Assembly (NCBI GenBank): GCA_014649575.1
Contig: BMTH01000025.1
Span: 1-47,101, forward strand
Length of the DNA stretch: 47,101 nt
Source of the DNA: Streptomyces griseoincarnatus
GTDB taxonomy: Bacteria > Actinomycetota > Actinomycetes > Streptomycetales > Streptomycetaceae
Direction: 5' to 3'
The translations under genes were made by a program, and so were the position numbers. A model generated the notes under the pieces. That model searched no databases, was not told the DNA's origin, and saw only the letters and a list, made by a program, of their open reading frames with translations. Below, in pieces: positions 1 to 7,401 of this stretch (its first letter is position 1; each line of letters begins with the position of its first letter).

Positions 1-65
1 GTTCTGAAACCACGAACAACCCCATGCCATGGTCACGGCATGCCGGCGGTTGTCAGTTTCATAGT
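1..65 (+). other. 23S-5S internal transcribed spacer with stem-loop
   Basis: This is spacer upstream of the 5S gene. It folds into a nested stem: GAAAC (6-10) pairs with GTTTC (56-60), ACAACC (16-21) with GGTTGT (48-53), and CATGCC (23-28) with GGCATG (37-42). A long stem here is consistent with an rRNA precursor processing site, although only the pairing is seen directly. I could not confirm that the 23S 3' end falls inside the window. Confidence 0.6.
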
Positions 66-184
66 GTTTCGGTGGTCATAGCGTAGGGGAAACGCCCGGT
101 TACATTCCGAACCCGGAAGCTAAGCCTTACAGCGCCGATGGTACTGCAGGGGGGACCCTGTGGGAGAGTAGGACGCCGCCGAAC
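66..184 (+). rRNA. rrf: 5S ribosomal RNA
   Basis: The 119-nt segment has the actinobacterial 5S layout. The 5' end GTTTCGGTGG pairs with the 3' end CCGCCGAAC as helix I, and the internal segments CCGAACCCGGAAGCTAAG and GATGGTACTGC are typical of 5S rRNA. It is the last gene of an rRNA operon whose 16S and 23S genes lie off the left edge. A terminator hairpin follows 15 nt downstream. Confidence 0.95.
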
Positions 185-199
185 AATTCTTGTATGAGA

Positions 200-230
200 G
201 CCCCCGTGCCATTCGGCACGGGGGCTTTCT
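200..230. terminator. Intrinsic terminator after 5S rRNA, shared with the convergent regulator gene
   Basis: A perfect 11-bp stem, GCCCCCGTGCC (200-210) with GGCACGGGGGC (215-225), closes a 4-nt ATTC loop and is followed by TTTCT. It ends the rRNA operon on the plus strand. Because the response regulator converges from the right and stops at 236, it can serve both directions. Confidence 0.9.
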
Positions 231-235
231 GCGTT

Positions 236-898
236 CTACGGCCTCACCAGTCCCGTCTCGTACGCGCAGATCACCGCCTGGACCCGGTCCCGTGAAGCCG
301 TCTTCGCGAGGACGCGGCTCACATGGGTCTTCACGGTGGACTCGGCGAGGTGGAGGCGCTCGGCGATCTCCGTGTTCGTCCAGCCTTTTCCGATGACCGT
401 CAGGATCTCGCGTTCGCGGTCCGTCAGCGCGGCCAGACGGGGGTCGGCAGCAGAAGGCTCGGTCGTGCCGGCGGGGAGATGGTGGACGTAGGCGTCCAGA
501 AGCCGGCGGGTCAGGCCGGGGGCCACCACGGCGTCTCCGGAGGCAACCGCGCGGATGCCGGAGAGGAGGTCCTCCGGCTCGGCGTCCTTGACGAGGAAGC
601 CGGAAGCTCCCGCGCGGAGTCCCGCGTACGCGTACTCGTCCACGTCGAACGTGGTGAGGATCAGGACGCGGGTGCGGTCACCCGAGGCGGTGATGCGGCG
701 GGTGGCCTCGATGCCGTCCAGGCCGGGCATGCGGACGTCCATCAGGACGACGTCCGGTCTGAGGTGTGCCGCCTTGCGGATCGCCTCCGTGCCGTTGGCG
801 GCCTCGTCCAGGACCGTCATGTCGTCCTGGCTCTCCAGCAGCATGCGGAAGCCGAAACGCTGGAGCGGCTGGTCGTCGACGATGAGGACGGTGGTCAC
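236..898 (-). CDS. NarL/LuxR-family response regulator
   Basis: A 220-residue cytoplasmic transcription regulator. The receiver domain spans about residues 3-120, with the acidic pair DD at 8-9, the likely phospho-acceptor Asp54 in VVLMDVRMPG, and the switch Lys in FLVKDAEP. A LuxR-type helix-turn-helix (about 150-215) carries LTDREREIL and STVKTHVSR. The start overlaps the kinase stop by ATGA, so the two are translationally coupled. The order ABC ATPase, permease, kinase, regulator suggests that the pair senses a stress or compound handled by the exporter. The actual signal is unknown. Confidence 0.93.
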   Translation of the reverse strand: MTTVLIVDDQPLQRFGFRMLLESQDDMTVLDEAANGTEAIRKAAHLRPDVVLMDVRMPGLDGIEATRRITASGDRTRVLILTTFDVDEYAYAGLRAGASGFLVKDAEPEDLLSGIRAVASGDAVVAPGLTRRLLDAYVHHLPAGTTEPSAADPRLAALTDREREILTVIGKGWTNTEIAERLHLAESTVKTHVSRVLAKTASRDRVQAVICAYETGLVRP

Positions 899-2133
899 TG
901 AGAGGTCTCCTCCGGGAGATACAGCCTGACGCGCCAGCCCCGCTCCGGGTGAGGGCGTGGCCCGGCCTCAAGTGTGCCGCCGTACAAGGTTGTTCGCTCG
1001 CGCATTCCGCCTATGCCGCGACCGTCCGACGGTGCGGAAGGCGGTGTTCCCGTGCCCGTGTCGGTGACGTCGACGGTCACGGCGCCCCGCTCCCCGTGCG
1101 TGATGGTGATGTCGGCGGTCGCTCCGGGGCCGGCGTGCTTGAGGGTGTTGGTGAGGGCTTCCTGCACCACTCGGTACACGGTGAGCTGCCGCCCAGGGGG
1201 ACACGTGGCCCGTCCTTCGGTGTGGACGTGGACCGGGAGGCCCGCTGTGCGGACGCTGTCGACTAGCTGGTCCAGGTCGGTGAGGCCCGGCTGCGGGGTC
1301 CGTTGGGCGGGGGTCGCGGTGTCGTCGTCGCGGAGGACGTCCAGGAGCCGGCGGAGGTCGGCGAGGGCCTGTCGGCTGACGGTACCGATGGCGTCCAGGG
1401 CCTGACCGGCACGTTCCGGGGACGCGCCGGCCGCGTATTTCCCGCCGTCGGCGAGCCCGGTGATGACGGACAGGTTGTGGCCGACGATGTCGTGCATCTC
1501 GCGGGCGATACGGGCGCGTTCGGCGGCGGTGGCGAGCTGGGCCTGCTGGTCGCGTTCGACGGCCAGCCGCCGTGCCCGTTCCTCGAGGGACGCCAGGTGG
1601 TCCCTGCGGGAACGGACCGCGATGCCGAACAGCGCCGTGAGGGCGAAGCCCCAGAGCGCGGGGCCCATGGCGGCGTCCCAGGCCGCGAGCGGATAACGCA
1701 AGGCGCCCGGGACGAGCGGCAGGACGACGACGAGGAAGGCCGGGCCCAGCTGCTTCAGCGGACGGTGCAGGGCGAGGCTGAACACCGGGACGAGCTGGAG
1801 GAGATGAGCCTGGAGGACCGCCCCCGACCAGCTGTTGACGAGCGCGAACGGCGCGGTGGCCAGGAGGACCGGCATCGGGTGGCTGCGGCGCCACAGGAGC
1901 GGCAGCGTGAAACCCAGACTGAGGACGACCAGATGTGTGTCCGGCACGTCGAGGTTCTGGGCGGTCCTGCGCCATCCGCTGCTGGCGTAGTCCGTCAGTG
2001 CGGCCGCCACCCAGAACACGGTGGCCGTCACGTCCCACACGTACGGCTTGCGCCGGTCGAAGAGGCGCATCGATGCCAGCAGGCGGTGCAGGCGGTCCGT
2101 GAGCGCGGGGCGTCGTCCCGGCGTCTCCCTCAC
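895..2133 (-). CDS. Histidine kinase, HisKA_3/NarX-DesK type
   Basis: A membrane sensor kinase of 412 residues from the chosen GTG at 2133. That start lies 2 nt past the permease stop and has GAAGGGA about 9 nt upstream; a longer reading to 2193 would overlap the permease. The N-terminal half has four to six hydrophobic helices. The dimerisation/phospho-acceptor motif is RIAREMHDIVGHNLS (His in the MHD triad). The HATPase_c domain has EALTNTLKHAG (N box) and DGRGIGGMRERT (G box). It is coupled by ATGA to the response regulator, its likely partner. Confidence 0.92.
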   Translation of the reverse strand: MRETPGRRPALTDRLHRLLASMRLFDRRKPYVWDVTATVFWVAAALTDYASSGWRRTAQNLDVPDTHLVVLSLGFTLPLLWRRSHPMPVLLATAPFALVNSWSGAVLQAHLLQLVPVFSLALHRPLKQLGPAFLVVVLPLVPGALRYPLAAWDAAMGPALWGFALTALFGIAVRSRRDHLASLEERARRLAVERDQQAQLATAAERARIAREMHDIVGHNLSVITGLADGGKYAAGASPERAGQALDAIGTVSRQALADLRRLLDVLRDDDTATPAQRTPQPGLTDLDQLVDSVRTAGLPVHVHTEGRATCPPGRQLTVYRVVQEALTNTLKHAGPGATADITITHGERGAVTVDVTDTGTGTPPSAPSDGRGIGGMRERTTLYGGTLEAGPRPHPERGWRVRLYLPEETSQ

Positions 2134-2135
2134 AC

Positions 2136-2912
2136 TCAGACGTCCCTTCGCTTCAGCAACGCCGCGGCCACCGCCGTCGTCCCCAAGGCCCACAGGCCCA
2201 GGGCGAGCAGGGAGAGGCCGGGGGAGGGCGCTCCGGCGACGGCGTCCAGGGCCGAGACGTTGCCCACGGCCTGGGCAGGGAAGTATTCGACGGCCTTGTC
2301 CACGGCGTCAACCGGGAGCAGCCCGACGACCTCCGGCGCCACCATGACGCCGCCGACGAACGCCCCGATGCCGCCGGCCACGGAGCGCAGCAGCCCGCCG
2401 AGCGCCATGGCGAAGACGGTCAGCGCGGTGATGCCGACGGCCGAGCCGGCCAGTGCCGCGAGGACGCCCGGGTCGGTGAGGGAGGCTTCCTGGTCGGTGC
2501 CGGCCAGGAACGTCTGCGCCAGCGCATGGCCGGCGACGCAGGTGACCAGGGTGAGCGGGAGCACGACGGCGGTCAGCACACCGGCCTTCGCCCACAGCAC
2601 GGGCGCCCGTCGGGGAACGGCCGTCAGCGTGGCGCGGATGGTGCCGGTCGTGTACTCGCCCGCGGTGAAGAGGACACCGAGCACGGGCAGGGAGATCGTC
2701 GCGATCTGCGTCCCGGCCAGGCCGAGCTCGATCGGGTCGACGAACTCCCTGTTCCCGGTCTCGTAGTGGGCGGAGACGACCAGACCGAGGCCGACGATGG
2801 AGACGGCGGAGAACAGCAAGGTGATCCAGGTGGAGCGGAGCGTCGCCAGCTTGTGCCACTCGGAGCGCAGGACGCGGGACGGGGTGACCCGGTAGGGGGC
2901 GGTGGTGGTCAT
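2136..2912 (-). CDS. ABC transporter permease (ABC-2 type)
   Basis: A 258-residue integral membrane protein with about six hydrophobic segments. After the cytoplasmic start RVLRSEWHKLATLRSTW, typical of actinobacterial ABC-2 permeases, come helices near residues 30-50, 65-85, 110-135, 155-180, 185-210 and 230-250. The start is the ATG at 2912, which overlaps the ATPase stop by ATGA. With the ATPase it forms an exporter-type complex of the bacitracin/lantibiotic-resistance class. The substrate cannot be deduced from sequence. Confidence 0.88.
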   Translation of the reverse strand: MTTTAPYRVTPSRVLRSEWHKLATLRSTWITLLFSAVSIVGLGLVVSAHYETGNREFVDPIELGLAGTQIATISLPVLGVLFTAGEYTTGTIRATLTAVPRRAPVLWAKAGVLTAVVLPLTLVTCVAGHALAQTFLAGTDQEASLTDPGVLAALAGSAVGITALTVFAMALGGLLRSVAGGIGAFVGGVMVAPEVVGLLPVDAVDKAVEYFPAQAVGNVSALDAVAGAPSPGLSLLALGLWALGTTAVAAALLKRRDV

Positions 2913-3832
2913 GCGGCTGCTCCCTGCGCGCCGGTGTACTCGACGGTGTCGTGGGTGAGGGTCATGAAGGCGTCCTCCAGCGAGGCCGTGGACGGGGTGA
3001 GTTCGAAGAGGGGGACACCGTGGGCGGCGGCGGTGCGGCCGATGTGCTCGGCCGTGGTGCCGCGGATCTCCAGAGCGCCGGCGGTGGCGGTGATGTCGAC
3101 GCCTGGGGCCCGGAGCAGGCCGGTGAGGGTGCCCGGGTCGGGGGTGACCACGCGGACCGTCGCCGCGCCCGAGTCCCGTACGAAGTCGGTGACCGTGGTG
3201 TCCGCCAGGAGGCGGCCGCGGCCGATGACGATCAGGTGGTCGGCGGTGAGGGCCATTTCGCTCATCAGGTGGGAGGAGACCAGGACGGTGCGGCCCTCGG
3301 CGGCGAGGGACTTGAGAAGGGTGCGGATCCACCGGACGCCCTCGGGGTCGAGACCGTTGACAGGCTCGTCGAGGACGAGGGTGGCCGGGTCGCCGAGCAA
3401 CGCGGCGGCGATGCCGAGGCGTTGTCCCATGCCGAGGGAGAAGCCCTTGACCCGGCGGTCCGCCACCTCGGTGAGGCCGGTGAGATCCAGGACCTCGTCG
3501 ACCCGCCTTCTCGGGAGGCCGTGCGTCAGGGCCAGACCGCGCAAGTGGTGGCGGGCGGTGCGGCCGGGGTGGACGGAGCGGGCCTCCAGGAGGGCGCCGA
3601 CCTCGGTGAGGGGCGCGGGGTGGGCGGCGTAGGCGCGGCCGCCGACGGTGGCCCGGCCGGACGTCGGAGCGTCCAGGCCGAGGATCATCCGCATGGTGGT
3701 GGACTTGCCGGCGCCGTTCGGACCGAGGAAGCCGGTCACGGTGCCGGGGCGGACGGTGAAGGACAGGTCGGTGACGGCCGTCCTGCCGTTCCTGCCGCCG
3801 TAGCGTTTCGTGAGGTGCTGCGCCGTAATCAT
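2909..3832 (-). CDS. ABC transporter ATP-binding protein (CcmA/BcrA-like)
   Basis: A 307-residue ATPase. Walker A is GPNGAGKST near residue 40, the signature is the variant FSLGMGQRLG in place of LSGGQ, Walker B is TLVLDEPVNGLDP, and the switch His is in VLVSSHLMSEM. A C-terminal extension of about 85 residues follows the nucleotide-binding domain, as usual for this exporter class. It is the first gene of a four-gene minus-strand operon (ATPase, permease, kinase, regulator). It diverges from the GNAT gene across a 91-bp gap that must hold both promoters. Confidence 0.93.
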   Translation of the reverse strand: MITAQHLTKRYGGRNGRTAVTDLSFTVRPGTVTGFLGPNGAGKSTTMRMILGLDAPTSGRATVGGRAYAAHPAPLTEVGALLEARSVHPGRTARHHLRGLALTHGLPRRRVDEVLDLTGLTEVADRRVKGFSLGMGQRLGIAAALLGDPATLVLDEPVNGLDPEGVRWIRTLLKSLAAEGRTVLVSSHLMSEMALTADHLIVIGRGRLLADTTVTDFVRDSGAATVRVVTPDPGTLTGLLRAPGVDITATAGALEIRGTTAEHIGRTAAAHGVPLFELTPSTASLEDAFMTLTHDTVEYTGAQGAAA

Positions 3833-3923
3833 GGGTCGATGCTCGTCGGCGCGGGGGCGGCGGGCGTCGGACGGCGGCCCTATTCCTTGGAAGGCCGTGG
3901 TACCCCGGTACTACCGTGGCCGC

Positions 3924-4487
3924 ATGAGCTACAAGGTCCGTTCCCTGCGCGTCGACGAGTGGCCCCTGGCCAAGGCTCTGCGGCTGGAGGCGCTGCGGGA
4001 TCCCGTGGCGTCCATCGCCTTCATGGAGACCTACGAGTCCGCCGTCGCCCGGCCGGAGTCCTTCTGGCGGGAGCGGGCCGAGCGGAGTGCCGAAGGGGCG
4101 TCCGGGGCGCAGCAGATCATCGCCGAGGGGCCGGACGGGGAGTGGGTCGGCACGGTCACCGTGCTGATGGAGGAGGCCGGGACCAGGGACTGGGCCGGGA
4201 TGCCCGTCGAGCGGCTCCAGGGGCATCTGGTCGCGGTGTACGTGCAGCCGGAGCACCGGGGCATCGGGCTCACCGAGGTGCTCTTCGACGCCGGTCTCGA
4301 GTGGGCGTGGGCGCGGGGCGCCGAGCGGGTGCGGCTGCTCGTGCACGAGGACAACGCGCGGGCGCTGCGGGCCTACCGGAGGGCCGGGTTCACCGAGACC
4401 GGGCTGATCACGACGCTGGGTTCCGACCCGGGCGGGCGGGAGCTGGAGCTGGCCGTGGAGCGGCCGGACCCGGAGTCAGACGGGTAG
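3924..4487 (+). CDS. GNAT-family N-acetyltransferase
   Basis: A 187-residue protein from the ATG at 3924, beginning MSYKVRSLRVDEW. An in-frame reading extends upstream to 3810 but would run into the divergent promoter region. GNAT motif A is visible as LVAVYVQPEHRGIGLTEVLF, the acetyl-CoA pyrophosphate loop (R/Q-x-x-G-x-G/A). Motif B is VHEDNARALRAYRRAGF. The substrate is unknown. The 3' end overlaps the convergent coupling-protein-like gene by 12 nt. Confidence 0.9.
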   Translation: MSYKVRSLRVDEWPLAKALRLEALRDPVASIAFMETYESAVARPESFWRERAERSAEGASGAQQIIAEGPDGEWVGTVTVLMEEAGTRDWAGMPVERLQGHLVAVYVQPEHRGIGLTEVLFDAGLEWAWARGAERVRLLVHEDNARALRAYRRAGFTETGLITTLGSDPGGRELELAVERPDPESDG

Positions 4488-5957
4488 TTCCGCGTGCGGC
4501 CAGCGGGCGCGGGCCTGCTCGCGGGAGCGCAGGAGGGCCACCGTGGGCATGCCGCGCTCGGGCCCGGCGGTGAGGAGCTCCGGGAGCTGGGGGAGAGGGG
4601 CCACCGCCGCCACGTCGTCCAGGACGAGGGTGAGTGGTGGGTCGAGCCGACCGGAGGATGACCGTTCGGCCATGCGCCGGCCGTGCTCGACCACGTACGA
4701 GACGAGCGCCGTGAGCAGGGGCATGGCGCCCGGACCGGTGCGCGGATCCTCGATGGATGCGCCCACGACGTAAAGCGTTCCCCCTTCGTGGATGAAGGAA
4801 TCCAAGGCGAGGGCATCACTTCGGTGCGGATTGCAGGCTTCCCGGACGTTGACCGTGGAGAGAGCCGCCAGCGCACGCGCCGTCAGCTGCTGGGCCATGT
4901 CCCGGCGTTCGGGGTGCGCGGTGAGCGCCGCCTCGAGCTCGCCCGCCGAGCCGGACGCCGCCCTGGGATGCGTGCGCAGGACCCGTACGGCGTCCTGGAC
5001 CTGGAGGCCCTGTGCCCAGCGGTGCACGTGGCGGACGGTGCGGCCGTCGACGGCGGCCGCGTGCAGGTAGCTGCGGAGCAGCAGTTCGGCGGTGTCGCCG
5101 AGCTGCTGGTCGAGCCGTGAGGTGGGGCGGACGGGGGCGAGGAGCGCCGCCGCGCGTGCGGTCGCCGTGTCCTTGTCCTCGCAGCCGGCGGTGGGCGACC
5201 AGTGGAGGCGGGCCGGGGTGTCGCAGAGGTGCGTCGGGTCGTAGAGGTGGGCGGGGCCGAGCTTGGCGCGGGCGTCCTTGGTGTCGTACCAGAGGTTCGG
5301 GTTGGACGTGAGGACGAGGGCGGGGCCCTCGGCGTCGCGTACGGCCTGTGCGGCCGTGGTGTGGCGGGTGGCCGGGGGGCCGTAGTGGAGGCCGGGGGTC
5401 GTCACCTCCGCGGTGGGCCGAGGGGCCGGCTCGGGGGGTCTCGGGGCGGGGACCTCGTGCACCGGCGTGGGCTGCGGCTCCGGCTGCCGTTCGAGCACTG
5501 GGTCCGGCAGCCCTCCGAGCGCCGGCTCGGGCGCCGGCTGCGGCATCGGCTTCCGCGCCGGAAGCGCGGGCGCCTGCGTCACCGCTCCCTCCGCGCGCCG
5601 TCGCGCCCGTACCGCCCGCCAGCGGGCCACCGTGCCGAGGACGAACACGGTGAGGACCACCAGGATCATCAGCTGGCCGATGAGCAGGCCCCAGAACAAG
5701 CCGTAGCCGGAGAGTTGGGCGGGCGGGGTGTCGGGCCAGGCGCCGGGGACGTCGTGCGGTGCGGCGACCAGATGGCGCATGGCGAGCGGGGTGCGGGCGA
5801 AGGAGAGGCCGGACGGCCAGCGGCCGTGGGCGAAGAGGCCCGCGAGGCCGGTGGCCGTCCACACCATCACCGTCATGCCGAGGAGGAACGCGAGCACTCC
5901 GAGCAGCAGTCCGTCCGGGATGCCGCCGTTCTGCCCGCGCCGCTCGTCCGGTCTCAC
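4476..5957 (-). CDS. VirD4/TraG-like coupling protein with degenerate P-loop
   Basis: A 493-residue protein from GTG 5957, with GGGAGGGGG about 4 nt upstream. Two transmembrane segments (about 15-45 and 85-112) are followed by a Pro-rich linker (130-190) and a cytoplasmic domain whose sequence follows actinobacterial type IV coupling proteins. At the Walker A position it reads GPPATRHTT (193-201) where an active protein has GPPRSGKG, so the Lys is missing. The Walker B-like segment is LVLDDVA (444-450) with Asp for Glu. The protein stops just after SREQARARW, where I recall family members continuing about 100 residues. It is the last gene of the T4SS-like operon, 20 nt after the VirB4-like gene. 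Family assignment is by recognition; loss of ATPase activity is inferred. Confidence 0.75.
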   Translation of the reverse strand: MRPDERRGQNGGIPDGLLLGVLAFLLGMTVMVWTATGLAGLFAHGRWPSGLSFARTPLAMRHLVAAPHDVPGAWPDTPPAQLSGYGLFWGLLIGQLMILVVLTVFVLGTVARWRAVRARRRAEGAVTQAPALPARKPMPQPAPEPALGGLPDPVLERQPEPQPTPVHEVPAPRPPEPAPRPTAEVTTPGLHYGPPATRHTTAAQAVRDAEGPALVLTSNPNLWYDTKDARAKLGPAHLYDPTHLCDTPARLHWSPTAGCEDKDTATARAAALLAPVRPTSRLDQQLGDTAELLLRSYLHAAAVDGRTVRHVHRWAQGLQVQDAVRVLRTHPRAASGSAGELEAALTAHPERRDMAQQLTARALAALSTVNVREACNPHRSDALALDSFIHEGGTLYVVGASIEDPRTGPGAMPLLTALVSYVVEHGRRMAERSSSGRLDPPLTLVLDDVAAVAPLPQLPELLTAGPERGMPTVALLRSREQARARWPHAELPV

Positions 5958-5977
5958 GCGTCCCCCTCCCGCCGTTC

Positions 5978-7387
5978 CTACGCCACCGTCGACTCGGAGT
6001 CCCCGACGTGCTGCTCCACGAAGGCCGCCGCCCGCTCCTCGGCCTCCAGCTCGGCGGCGCGCAGGGCGTCGTCGGCGAGGTCGGCGGACGACTCGGTCAT
6101 CGCTCGGTCGGTGAAGACCAGTGGGCGTTCCGTCTCGGTGACCAGGTGTTTGACCACCTGGACGTTGCCGTTGACGTCCCAGACCGCGATGCCCGGGGTG
6201 AGCGTCGGGATGATCTCCACGGCCCACCTGGGCAGGCCCAGCACCCGGCCCGTGGCCCGCGCCTCGTCCGCCTTCTGGGCGTAGATGGTGCGGGTGGACG
6301 CCATCTTCAGGATCGCCGCGGCCTCCTTCGCCGCCGCTCCGTCGACCACGTCGGACAGGTGGTGGACGACCGCGACGAAGGACAGGCCGAGGCGTCGGCC
6401 GAACTTCAGCAGCCGCTGGAAGAGCTGCGCCACGAACGGGCTGTTGATGATGTGCCAGGCCTCCTCGACGAGGAAGATGCGCTTCTTCCGGTCGGGGCGG
6501 ATCCAGGTGTGCTCCAGCCACACGCCGACGATCGCCATGAGGATCGGCATGGCGATGGAGTTGCGGTCGATGTGGGACAGGTCGAAGACGATGAGCGGGG
6601 CGTCCAGGTCGATGCCGACGGTCGTCGGGCCGTCGAACATGCCGCGCAGGTCACCGTCGACCAGGCGGTCGAGGACCAGCGCGACGTCCAGGCCCCACGC
6701 GCGGACGTCGTCTATGGCGACGTTCATCGCTTCCGCCGACTCCGGCTCCGGGTGGCGGAGCTGCTCGACGATGTCGGTCAGCACCGGCTGGCGTTCGACG
6801 ATGGTCTCGTTGACGTAGGCGTGCGCGACCTTCAGGGCGAAGCCGGAGCGCTCGTCGAGCCCGTGCCCCATGGCGACCTCGATGATGGTCCGCAGCAGGG
6901 CGAGCTGGCCCGTGGTGGTGATCGCCGGGTCGAGCGGGTTGAGGCGGATGCCCTGGTCGAGCGCGGCCCTCGGGTCCAGGCGGATGGGTGTTATGCCCAG
7001 CTCCTGGGCGATGAGGTTCCACTCGCCGGCGCCGTCCTCGCCCTGCGCGTCCAGGACGACGACCTGGCGGTCGCGGAAGCGGAGCTGGCGCAGGACGTAC
7101 GTCTTCTCCAGCGCCGACTTGCCGTTGCCGGACTCGCCGAGGACCAGCCAGTGGGGGGCCGGGAGCTGCTGGCCGTAGAGCTGGAAGGGGTCGTAGATGT
7201 AGCCCTTCCCGGAGTAGACCTCGCGGCCGATGATGACGCCGGAGTCGCCGAGGCCGGGCGCGGCGGTCGGCAGGTAGACCGCCTGCGCCTGGCCCGTGGA
7301 CGTGCGCACCGGCAGCCGGGTCGTCTCGACCTTCCCGAACAGGAAGGACGTGAAGGCGTCGGTGACGACGGACAGCGGATCCCGCAT
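5978..7387 (-). CDS. VirB4/TraC-type ATPase (C-terminal motor domain)
   Basis: A 469-residue ATPase predicted to energise a type IV secretion-like channel at the membrane. Walker A is GESGNGKS (84-91) and Walker B is RIFLVEEAWH (303-312, two consecutive Glu), followed by the conserved FVAQLFQRLLKFGRRLGLS region typical of VirB4. The protein begins almost directly with the motor domain. The usual VirB4 N-terminal domain is supplied by the gene upstream (7402-8961), 14 nt away. An acidic coiled tail (about 435-469) ends the protein. Catalytic motifs are intact, unlike the downstream coupling-protein-like gene. Confidence 0.9.
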   Translation of the reverse strand: MRDPLSVVTDAFTSFLFGKVETTRLPVRTSTGQAQAVYLPTAAPGLGDSGVIIGREVYSGKGYIYDPFQLYGQQLPAPHWLVLGESGNGKSALEKTYVLRQLRFRDRQVVVLDAQGEDGAGEWNLIAQELGITPIRLDPRAALDQGIRLNPLDPAITTTGQLALLRTIIEVAMGHGLDERSGFALKVAHAYVNETIVERQPVLTDIVEQLRHPEPESAEAMNVAIDDVRAWGLDVALVLDRLVDGDLRGMFDGPTTVGIDLDAPLIVFDLSHIDRNSIAMPILMAIVGVWLEHTWIRPDRKKRIFLVEEAWHIINSPFVAQLFQRLLKFGRRLGLSFVAVVHHLSDVVDGAAAKEAAAILKMASTRTIYAQKADEARATGRVLGLPRWAVEIIPTLTPGIAVWDVNGNVQVVKHLVTETERPLVFTDRAMTESSADLADDALRAAELEAEERAAAFVEQHVGDSESTVA

Positions 7388-7401
7388 CTTCAGCTCAGCC
7401 C

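Noticed and set aside
5957..6521. Extended N-terminus of the coupling-protein-like gene up to 6521
   Set aside because: It would overlap the VirB4-like gene almost entirely; GTG 5957 has a strong ribosome site.
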